DNA of 64,000 nucleotides from Alphaproteobacteria bacterium (lineage in GTDB: Bacteria > Pseudomonadota > Alphaproteobacteria > Rhizobiales > Amorphaceae). Location: positions 1 to 64,000 of the forward strand of contig JAUIJH010000006.1 of the NCBI GenBank assembly GCA_030431335.1. Reading direction: 5' to 3'. The translations under genes and the position numbers were made by a program. Positions 34,368 through 42,400 of the stretch are shown here, in pieces. The notes under the pieces are model-generated. The model was not told the origin of the DNA. It saw nothing but the letters and a program-made list of their open reading frames with translations, and made no database searches. How positions within the stretch are numbered: the stretch's first letter is position 1; the number at the start of each line of letters is the position of its first letter.

Positions 34368-34907
34368 CTACCGCGCGGGATCGAACGGCGCGAGATCGGC
34401 CAGGAAGCGGCGGTAGTTGGCGACGTAGCCGTCCGCCGAGGCGGCCAGCATCGCCAGGGCCGCCTCGTCGAGCGGGCGCACCACCTTGGCCGGCGCTCCC
34501 AGGACGAGGCTGCCGTCGGGGATCTCCTTGCCCTCCGTCACCAGCGCGCCGGCGCCGATCAGGCAGCGCTTGCCCACTCGCGCCCCGTTGAGCACGATGG
34601 CGCCCATCCCCACCAGCGACCCGTCGCCGATGGTGCAGCCGTGCACGATGGCGCGATGGCCGATGGTGCACCCCTCGCCGATGGTGGCGGGAAAGCCGAG
34701 GTCGGCGTGCAGCATGGCGTGCTCCTGCACGTTGGAGCGCGCGCCGATGGTGATGGGCTCGTTGTCGCCGCGCAGCACCGCGCCGAACCAGATGCCGACA
34801 TCCTCGCCCAGGATCACCTCGCCGATCACATGGGCATCGGGCGCCACGAAATAGGAGCCGGGCGCGGGCACGGTGGGCCGCTTGTTGCCCAAGGTGTGGA
34901 GCGGCAT
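34368..34907 (-). CDS. Gamma carbonic anhydrase family protein
   Basis: The 179-residue left-handed beta-helix protein has hexapeptide repeats such as [20 protein letters not shown]. The metal-binding His residues are retained in EHAMLHAD and [15 protein letters not shown]. The C-terminal helix ([12 protein letters not shown]) is typical of the YrdA/PaaY-like group. Members form trimers with zinc or iron between subunits; some hydrate CO2, others are inactive or thioesterase-like. The MarR-type gene is upstream on the same strand with a 75-bp gap. Confidence 0.88.
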   Translation of the reverse strand: MPLHTLGNKRPTVPAPGSYFVAPDAHVIGEVILGEDVGIWFGAVLRGDNEPITIGARSNVQEHAMLHADLGFPATIGEGCTIGHRAIVHGCTIGDGSLVGMGAIVLNGARVGKRCLIGAGALVTEGKEIPDGSLVLGAPAKVVRPLDEAALAMLAASADGYVANYRRFLADLAPFDPAR

Positions 34908-34982
34908 GGCAAATTCCTTCCCTATCAGCCCGGTTTCAGCCCGCCACGGGCGCGTGCATCCGGCACGACAGCCGCAGCGGCC

Positions 34983-35507
34983 TCACGGTTTTTCGGTGAT
35001 CTTGCGCGCCTGCGCCAGCAGCTTGTCGGAATAGTCGTTGAAATTGTCGAGCTGGCGGGCCGTCAGCTGGTCGGCCAGATCGCCGTAGAAATTGCGGATC
35101 AGCGGCCAGGCGTCGGCGATGAACTGGCGCCCGGCCGCGGTCGACAGCAGCGGAATGCGCCGGCCCCCATCCGGATCGGCGCCGCGCTTGACGAAACCGC
35201 GCTCGATGAGCGTCCCGATCGCCCGGTTGACGCCCATCTTCTCGTAGCCCCACAACACCACGATCTCGTTGCCGCTGAGGCCTGGCGCCAGCACCACCGT
35301 CATCAGCACGCGCCACCCCACCAGCGTCAAACCGTACGTCTCCGCGCCCTCGGTGCGGGCGCGCCTCGTGATGACGTTGGACAGCGCATGGATGCGGAAG
35401 ATCAGGCCGAGCTCGGCGCGCAGCGTCGTTTCGGCAGCGTCGATGCGCGCAAGCGAGCGTTCTTCCGCCTTCCGACGCTTGGTCCTGCGAGCGCCCGCTT
35501 CACTCAT
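34983..35507 (-). CDS. MarR family transcriptional regulator
   Basis: The 174-residue protein has a basic N-terminal tail (ARRTKRRKAEERS) followed by a winged helix: LVGWRVLMTVVLAPGLSGNE, recognition helix KMGVNRAIGTLIERGFVKR and the beta-wing DPDGGRRIPLLSTAAG. MarR dimers commonly repress adjacent or own promoters and respond to small phenolic ligands. The upstream region (35508-35620) holds a weak inverted repeat, ATCTA/TAGAT, near 35600 that could be its operator. Target genes are not certain. Confidence 0.88.
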   Translation of the reverse strand: MSEAGARRTKRRKAEERSLARIDAAETTLRAELGLIFRIHALSNVITRRARTEGAETYGLTLVGWRVLMTVVLAPGLSGNEIVVLWGYEKMGVNRAIGTLIERGFVKRGADPDGGRRIPLLSTAAGRQFIADAWPLIRNFYGDLADQLTARQLDNFNDYSDKLLAQARKITEKP

Positions 35508-35625
35508 CCCGTCGCAACAATCCTGAACTACAACTCACGTTTGCTGCCCGGCACGCGCCGACCAGCCCACGAGACGCAGAAAAATGTAGGCCCTTCCAAA
35601 ATCTATAGTCGTAGATCGGGTGGCA

Positions 35626-36429
35626 TCAGGTCAATTCGCGTCGCTCCACGGCCTGGCGCAGCGCCGTCATCTCCGCGCGCAGCTCCGCGATGCTCTTGGC
35701 GATCGCCGCGCCCTCGTCGGCGAGCTGCTCGCGCCCCTCGGCGGCTTCCGTCTCCACCGTCTCCTGCATCGCCGACACCACCACGCCGATGAACAGGTTG
35801 AGCACCACGAACGCCGTCATCAGGATGAACGGCACGAAGAACACCCAGGCGTAGGGGTAGATCTCCATCACCGGCCGCACGATGCCCATCGACCACGATT
35901 CCAGCGTCATGATCTGGAACAGCGTGTAGGCGGACAGCCCCACCGTGCCGAACCATTCGGGGAAGTGGGCGCCGAACAGCTCCGTCGCCATCACCGAGGC
36001 GACATAGAACACGAGCGCCAGCAGCCCCACCACCGAGGCCATGCCCGGCAGCGCGGCGACCAGCCCCGTCACCACCCGCCGCAGCGACGGCACGATCGAA
36101 ATCAGCCGCAGCACCCGCAGGATGCGCAGCGAGCGCAGCACCGCGAACGGCCCCGCCGCCGGCAGCAGCGCGACCGCGACGATGGTGAAATCGAACAGCC
36201 CCCACGGGTCGGTGAAGAAGCGTGCGCGGAACACGTAGATCCGCACCGCGATCTCGACGACGAAGATGCCCAGGACGGTCTTGTCGATCGCATGGAGCAG
36301 CGGCCCGTAGGCGGCCATCAGCGTTTCGCTCGTCTCCAGCCCCAGCGTGATCGCATTGATGAAGATGACCGCCGTGATGACGATCTCCCACCGCCGCGAC
36401 GTGACAATGGCCCGCAAACGCTCTCGCAT
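35626..36429 (-). CDS. Bacterial voltage-gated sodium channel (NaChBac/NavMs type)
   Basis: The 267-residue protein is a single-domain six-helix channel. S1 begins near EIVITAVIFINAITLGLET. S4 carries regularly spaced arginines in LRSLRILRVLRLISIVPSLRR. The pore loop contains the selectivity filter TLESWSM, the same as in NavMs and close to NaChBac's TLESWAS. S6 (FVPFILMTAFVVLNLFIGVVV) is followed by an acidic neck and a C-terminal heptad coiled coil (AAIAKSIAELRAEMTALRQA) for tetramer assembly. Na+ selectivity follows from this filter. GAGGA lies 6 bases before the ATG. Confidence 0.95.
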   Translation of the reverse strand: MRERLRAIVTSRRWEIVITAVIFINAITLGLETSETLMAAYGPLLHAIDKTVLGIFVVEIAVRIYVFRARFFTDPWGLFDFTIVAVALLPAAGPFAVLRSLRILRVLRLISIVPSLRRVVTGLVAALPGMASVVGLLALVFYVASVMATELFGAHFPEWFGTVGLSAYTLFQIMTLESWSMGIVRPVMEIYPYAWVFFVPFILMTAFVVLNLFIGVVVSAMQETVETEAAEGREQLADEGAAIAKSIAELRAEMTALRQAVERRELT

Positions 36430-36538
36430 CGATGTTCCTCGTGCCTGAACCGCACCCGACCGGGCGTCGGCGCCGGAGCGCCGTCCGTCCCGGCCAGGAG
36501 CTAGTGCGTGCGGACCGGTTTCGGAAGATGGCGCCGCG

Positions 36539-37540
36539 TCAGGCGCTCATGTCGACGACGACGCGCCCGCGCACCGCGCCGGCCAGGATGTCGCGGCCGA
36601 GCTGCGGCACGTCGTTGAGCGTCGCCGGCACGATGGTGGTCTCCAGGAGGTCGAGCGGCAGATCTTGGGCGATGCGGCGCCACGCCTCGAGGCGCCCCTC
36701 GCGCGGCTTCATCACCGAATCGATGCCCAGGAGACTGACCCCCCGCAGCAGGAACGGGATCACCGTCGCGCCCGGCATCGCCGCGCCGCCGGCAAGGCCC
36801 ACCGCCGCCGCCGCGCCGCCATACTCGATCAGCGTCAGCACGTGGGACAGCATCGCGCCCCCCACCGCGTCGACGGCGCCGGTATAGGTCTCCCGCCCCA
36901 GCGGGCGCTGCGGCGGGTCGGCGAGCTCGGCCCGCGGCACGATGGTGGCGGCGCCGAGCCCGGTGAGATAGTCCGCCGTCTCGGGCCGTCCGGTGACGGC
37001 GGCCACCGTGTAGCCGCGCTTGGCGAGGATCGCCACCGCGACCGAGCCGACGCCGCCCGCCGCGCCCGTGACCAGCACCGGCCGTCCGCCGGGCGCCATG
37101 CCGTGCGCCTCCAGCGCCAGCACCGCCAGCATCGCCGTCAGGCCCGCCGTGCCCACCGCCATCGCCTGGCGGGCGGTGAGCCCCTCGGGCAGCGGCACCA
37201 GCCAGTCGCCCTTCACGCGCGCCTTCTCGGCGTAGCCGCCCCACCACACCTCGCCCACGCGCCAGCCAGTCAGCACCACCTGGTCGCCGGGCTTGTAGCG
37301 CGGGTCGTCGGAGGTCTCGACCGTGCCGGCGAAATCGATGCCCGGCACGTGGGGATAGTTGCGCACCAGCCCGCCGCCCCCGGTGAGGCAGAGCCCGTCC
37401 TTGTAGTTGACCGTGGTGTGGCTGACGGCGACCGTGACCATCTGATCGCCCGGCTCGCCCGCCGGAAGGCGCGCCTCATCGATCTCCTCGATGGTCGCCG
37501 CGACCCCTTCCTCGAACTTGTCGACTATCAGCGCCTGCAT
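36539..37540 (-). CDS. acuI: AcuI/YhdH-type NADPH-dependent quinone (acryloyl-CoA) reductase
   Basis: This is a 333-residue medium-chain dehydrogenase starting MQALIVDKFEEGVAATIEEI. It has no zinc ligands. Family features are TVNYKDGLCLTGGGG, GIDFAGTVETS, GWRVGEVWWGGYAEKARVK and the NADPH motif VTGAAGGVGSVAVAILAKRG. AcuI reduces acryloyl-CoA to propionyl-CoA in DMSP and 3-hydroxypropionate metabolism; close relatives may have other enoyl substrates. I use the ATG at 37540, preceded by AAGGA, rather than the track start at 37594. The GbsR/MarR gene lies directly upstream. Confidence 0.85.
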   Translation of the reverse strand: MQALIVDKFEEGVAATIEEIDEARLPAGEPGDQMVTVAVSHTTVNYKDGLCLTGGGGLVRNYPHVPGIDFAGTVETSDDPRYKPGDQVVLTGWRVGEVWWGGYAEKARVKGDWLVPLPEGLTARQAMAVGTAGLTAMLAVLALEAHGMAPGGRPVLVTGAAGGVGSVAVAILAKRGYTVAAVTGRPETADYLTGLGAATIVPRAELADPPQRPLGRETYTGAVDAVGGAMLSHVLTLIEYGGAAAAVGLAGGAAMPGATVIPFLLRGVSLLGIDSVMKPREGRLEAWRRIAQDLPLDLLETTIVPATLNDVPQLGRDILAGAVRGRVVVDMSA

Positions 37541-37597
37541 GTCGGTTCCTTCCGCTCTGCCTTGCCCGGCCGGACAGGGACGTTCCGGCGCCAAATG

Positions 37598-38197
37598 TCA
37601 ATCGTCGGCGCGCCCGCCGCCGGCCTCGCGCGCGGACGGAGTCCGGCGCCGGCCCGCCCCCGTCAGCGGCAGCACCTTGGCCGCCTTGCCGAGGAGATCC
37701 TGGACGGCCGCGCCCAGCGTCAACAGCTGCACCAGGCGCGCGGTGTCGAGGTGCTTCACGTCCTCGTACCAGCCCGTGGTCAGCTCGATCAGCGCGGACA
37801 ATTCGGCCAGCCGCGCGCGGGCATATTCGTCGCCCTCCACCTCCCCGCTGAGCTGCAGCTCGCGCAGCTTGGACAGCGTCGGGTCGATCTCGCGCCGCTT
37901 GCGCTCCTCCACCAGCGTGCGCACGATCTCCCACAGATCGTCCGGGGTGGTGAAATACTCGCGCCGATCGCCAGGGAAATGCTTGAGCCGCACCAGCTTC
38001 CAGGCCTGCAGCTCCTTCAGCCCCATCGAGACGTTGGAGCGCGAATAGCGCAGCGTCTCGGCGATCTGCTCGGCGTTGAGCGGATCCTCGCTGACGAACA
38101 GGAGTGCGTAGATCTGGCCGACGGTGCGGTTGATGCCCCACCGCGATCCCATCTCACCGAAATGGAGGACGAATTCTTCTTGAAGCGGGGTCAGCAG
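37598..38197 (-). CDS. GbsR/MarR family transcriptional regulator
   Basis: The protein contains the GbsR signature LTPLQEEFVLHFGEMGSRWG, then NRTVGQIYALLFVSEDPLNA and the recognition helix RYSRSNVSMGLKELQAWKLV; a long C-terminal helical region follows. Relatives control osmoprotectant or other stress genes. The start is unclear: no ATG precedes the conserved region. A CTG at 38197 has GGAGG 5 bases upstream and would give 199 residues. In-frame TTG (38269) and GTG (38275) codons upstream lack a Shine-Dalgarno. It lies between an iron-binding protein gene and acuI on the same strand. Confidence 0.82.
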   Translation of the reverse strand: MLTPLQEEFVLHFGEMGSRWGINRTVGQIYALLFVSEDPLNAEQIAETLRYSRSNVSMGLKELQAWKLVRLKHFPGDRREYFTTPDDLWEIVRTLVEERKRREIDPTLSKLRELQLSGEVEGDEYARARLAELSALIELTTGWYEDVKHLDTARLVQLLTLGAAVQDLLGKAAKVLPLTGAGRRRTPSAREAGGGRADD

Positions 38198-38349
38198 CTT
38201 GGCCTCCTCGTGCGCGCCGGCTCTGCCGGCCGAGGCGCACCAATATGGCGCCGCGACGGCCGGTCGCAAAGCCACGCCGTCGTCGCACGCCAAAATGGGA
38301 AGAGGCTTGCCGGCGGCGGCGATCGTGCCCCGCCGCCGGCCGGTCGGGC

Positions 38350-39360
38350 CTACTTGTAGCCGACCTCGTTGTAGATCTCCTGGGCGCGGTTCGCCTGCGC
38401 CGCGATCTCCAGGAGGTTGATCTCGTCGCGCTTGAAGTCGCCCATCGCCTGCACGGCGTCGGCCGCCGGCACTTCGGCCAGGACCGGGTACTCGTCGCTG
38501 CCGTCCGTGATCAGCTTCTGCGCCGACGGCGTGAACAGGTATTGGATGAAGGTGCGGGCGTTGTCCGCGTTGGGCGCATTCTTCGCCACGCCGATCGCGG
38601 AAATATTGATGTGCGTGCCGGTGGTCTCCTGGTTGGGGAAGACATTGCCGATCTGGTCGAGATTTTCGGTGAGGCCCGACACTTCCTGGCGGAACGCACG
38701 CGCATAATAGTAGTGATTGGACAAAGCGATCTGGCATTCGCCGGAAACCAGTGCGCGCAGCTGGTCGGTGTCGCCGCCCTCGGGCTCGCGCGCGAGGTTG
38801 TTGAGCACGCCCGCGGCCCACGCCTTGCCCGCCTCTTCGCCGTCATGGGCGATGATCGAGGCCAGCAGCGACTGCATGTAGACGTTGGACGAGGAGCGCG
38901 TGCAGATCATCCCCTCGTACTTGGGGTCGGCCAGTTCCTGGTAGGTCTGCGGCGGCTCGCTCACGGTGTTCTTGTCGTAGAAGATGAGGCGGGCGCGCGT
39001 GGTGATGCCGACCCAGTTGTCGTTGGCAGCGTGCAGGTTGTCGGGCACCAGGTCGGCGATCTCCTCGGAAGCCAGCGGCTGCAGGAGGCCCGCCTCGTCG
39101 GCGCGCGCGATGCGGCTGATATCCACCGTCAGCACAATGTCGGCGCTGCTCAGCTCGCCCTCGGCGCGCATTCGCTCGATCAGCTTGTCGGCGCTGTCCT
39201 CGATGCGGTTGACCGTGATGCCGGTCTGCTCCTCGAAGTCGGTGTAGAGCGCATCGTCCGTGTCGTAGTGGCGGGACGAGTAGATGTTGACTTCACCGTC
39301 CGCCCAGGCCGAGCCGGCCAGCAGCGACACCGCCAAGGCGCCGTACAAAATGCGTCGCAT
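38350..39360 (-). CDS. Ferric iron ABC transporter substrate-binding protein
   Basis: The 336-residue periplasmic protein has a signal peptide (MRRILYGALAVSLLAGSAWA) and begins DGEVNIYSSRHYDTDD, typical of FbpA/FutA-type ferric-binding proteins. The metal-coordinating tyrosines are seen in ALSNHYYYARAF. The protein is expected to hand Fe(III) to an inner-membrane permease, but no permease or ATPase gene is nearby, so it is an orphan. The AT-rich upstream region contains repeated GTCTAAT motifs that may be an iron-responsive site. Confidence 0.92.
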   Translation of the reverse strand: MRRILYGALAVSLLAGSAWADGEVNIYSSRHYDTDDALYTDFEEQTGITVNRIEDSADKLIERMRAEGELSSADIVLTVDISRIARADEAGLLQPLASEEIADLVPDNLHAANDNWVGITTRARLIFYDKNTVSEPPQTYQELADPKYEGMICTRSSSNVYMQSLLASIIAHDGEEAGKAWAAGVLNNLAREPEGGDTDQLRALVSGECQIALSNHYYYARAFRQEVSGLTENLDQIGNVFPNQETTGTHINISAIGVAKNAPNADNARTFIQYLFTPSAQKLITDGSDEYPVLAEVPAADAVQAMGDFKRDEINLLEIAAQANRAQEIYNEVGYK

Positions 39361-39433
39361 GTCCGTATCCCAAAATCATTTTCGTTCCCGCGGGCAATAA
39401 ATTCTCCCGCGGGTGCCTGTCAATAGAACTTAA

Positions 39434-39470
39434 CAGTCTGGAATTAGTCTAATAATCGAATACGTCTAAT
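39434..39470 (-). promoter_or_regulatory. AT-rich direct repeats upstream of the ferric-binding protein gene
   Basis: GTCTAAT occurs at 39447-39453 and 39464-39470, 17 bp apart, with a related GTCTGGAAT at 39436. They sit about 75-110 bp upstream of the ATG at 39360, in an unusually AT-rich 137-bp gap. Alphaproteobacterial iron genes are controlled by Irr, RirA or Fur-type proteins; the motif is not an exact match to the boxes I know, so the regulator is left open. Confidence 0.35.
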
Positions 39471-39497
39471 GTAACATTCACCAAATCGTGAAGCGCC

Positions 39498-42400
39498 TTA
39501 GTATTCGTGCTCGAAATAAACACCGATCGAGGTTTCATCGGTCAACGCCTCGGCACGAACCTTGATGTTGCGTGTTACGTCCAGGTTCACCGTCACGCCG
39601 GAGGAGCGGGAGCCGGCCCGCACGCCGAGATAGATGTTGTCGGCGATGTAGCGGCCGGCCTCGGCGCCGGTGTTGCCCTGCTCGTCGGTGACGATCTCGA
39701 GGTTGTCGAGGCCGGTCATCACGCGGATCTGCTCGAGCAGGCCCGGGCCGCCGCCGCCGCCGGCGAGTTCGGCCGCCGCGGCGCCGAGCTGGGCGAGCTG
39801 GAATGCGGACAGGTCGTTGATGCTGCGGCCGAAGATGAGCTGCGCCAGCACCTCGTCCTGCGGCAGCTCAGGCGTCGATTCCAGCGTGATCTTCGGGTTG
39901 TTGGCCTGGCCCGAGACGACGACGCGCGCCGTGATCGAGTTGGCGGTCGTCTCGGCCACGAAATAGATCGTCGGGTCGAGATCGCCGATCAGCGTCACCG
40001 AGCCCTGCTTGAACTCGATGCGCTGGGTCAGCACCACGATGCGCCCGCGGATCAGGTCGAACTGGCCCACCGGGGCGATGTTGGAGACCGGGCCGGTCAG
40101 CCGCACCCGCCCGCCGAGCTCGGCGTCGATGCCGCGCCCACGCACGAACACCCGCGCCGGCGCGTCGATGGTGACGTCGAGGTTGACGCCGGTGGCGCCG
40201 CTGCCGCTCTCCTCGGGCTCCGCGTAGGGACCCACCTTGGCGCGGCGCAGCGTCTCCAGGATCTCCCGCGAGGCGCCCACGTGGCGCACGTCGATCAGCG
40301 CCGCCGAACCGCCGAACCCTTCCGGCACGGTGATCTCGGCCCGGTTCACGTCGATCTTGCCGGCGATCAGCGGCGAGCCGGTCACCGGGCCCGTCACCGT
40401 CAGGTCGCCGCTCATCGTCGCGGCGAAGAGCTGCCCGTCCGCATAGCGCGCCTCGCGCAGCGCGATCTTGAGGTCGGCCGGGAAGCCGTTGTTGAGGCCG
40501 ATGGAGCCCGTCACCGCCACGGTGCCCTCGCCGAGATTGGCGCGCAGGGTGCGGATCGTCACGCGGTCGCCGGCCAGCGACGCGTCGAGCTCGCCGCCGG
40601 TGAGGAGGAGGTTGGCCTGCGGGTCGCGGAAGGTGATGCCGCTGGAGTTGACCTGCCCGTTGACCACCGGCGCGCTCAGCGAACCGGTGATCTGCGCCCG
40701 CGCCGTCACCTCGCCGTCGATGCTGGCGCCGCGCTCGGCCAGGAACACGTTGGCGAGGGAGAGCGGCGCGCGGGCGTCGACGCGCAGGTTGAGCCCGTTG
40801 CCCGACAGGGGCACCGCGCCGCTCGCAGTCACATTGAGGCCGCTGCCCGTCGCGGTCGCCTGGTTGAGCGTCACGGTGTTGTTGGCAAAGCGGCCGTCGG
40901 CGCGCACATCGATGCCCGCCACGCCCGCGCCCGCCAGCGGCGCCGCCGACAAGTTGGCGACCGCAATCTGGAAATTCGCCTGCGGCCGGCTCACCGAGCC
41001 CGTCGCCCGCACCCGGCCCGAGAGCGTGCCGCCGGGCCGGAGATCGGGCGCGAAGGCGCCCGCCAGCGACACCGGCAAGCTGGTGATGTCGACCGTCAGG
41101 TCGAGCCGGTCGCCGACGCTGCCGGTGGCGCGCACGTCGCCGCCGCCGATGCGCAGCACCGCCTCGTCGAAGCGCGCGGTCGCCCCGTCATACTGGCCGG
41201 CGATGCGCAGCGAGCCGGTCGGCAGGCCGGCATTGCGCGTGGCGGCGGTGCTGATCTGCGGGCTCGACAGCGTGAACTGCGCCTTCGGCCGCGTGGCGCG
41301 GCCGGTGACGGTCGCCTCGCCCGACAATTCGCCCTGGAGGCCGAGATCGTCGACGAAGCCGTTGGCCAGCGCCATGGGCAGGTCCGCGAGGCTCACCTTG
41401 AGGTCGAGCCGGTCGCCGGCCGTGCCGCTGGCATTCAACGTGCCGCCGCCCACCGTGACCTTCGCCATCTCCAGCGTCACCGAGCCGTCGGCGTAGCGGC
41501 CCTTGGCCTGCGCGGCGGCGGGGCCGAGATTGGCGGCCCGCAGCGGCGCGGCCGTCGCGTTGTCCACCGCCACCTCGAAGGCCGCTTCCGGTTCGTCCAT
41601 CGAGCCGGTGATCGCGGCCGTGCCGGACACCGTGCCCCCCAGCGCCATGTCGGGCACGAAGGCGTTGCCCAGCGCCAGCGGGAGGCCGGAAAGCTCCGCC
41701 TTGATGTTCATCGTGTCGCCCAGCTCACCGCTCGCGCTCACCGTGCCGCCGGCGATGTTGGCGGTCAGCTCGTCGATCGAGCCCGCCCCGCCCTGGTAGG
41801 AGCCGGAGGCCGACAGCGAGATCGGCTCGATGCCGCGCTCCGACAGCAGGCTGGCGGTGACGCCGGTGGCCTTGAGGCGGGCCTTCACCGACGGATCGGC
41901 GCGGGTGCCTTCGAGGTCGATGGCGCCGCTCACCTCGCCCGCCGCGCCGAGGTCCGGCTTGATGAGGTTGGCGAGCGCCAGCGGCAGCGCGTCGATGGTC
42001 GCCTCGAAATCGAGGCTTTCGCCCAGCGAGCCGCCCAGCGTGATGGTGCCGGTGCCGACGCGCAGCTTGGCGTTGGCGACGTCGATCTTGCCCGCGTCCA
42101 CCGACACGCGTGCCGGCGTCTCCAGCACCGCCTCGGTGCCCCGCCCGGCCAGGCGCAATTGCGACAGCGTGGCGGCGAACCCCTCGTCGGCCCGCTCCAG
42201 GCGCCCCTGCGCCGCCAGCGTGCCCTCGCCGAGATCCGCGTTGAGCGTGAGATCGGTCGCCTCGCCCTGGCGCGCGGCCACCAGCGACAGGGTGCGCACC
42301 TCGAAGCCGCCGGCCGTCAGCGCGCGGATGTCGGCGCGGCCGTCGAGGATCGGCACGCCGAGCACGTCGTCCGCCTCCAGCGCGATCACGCCGGAGCTGA

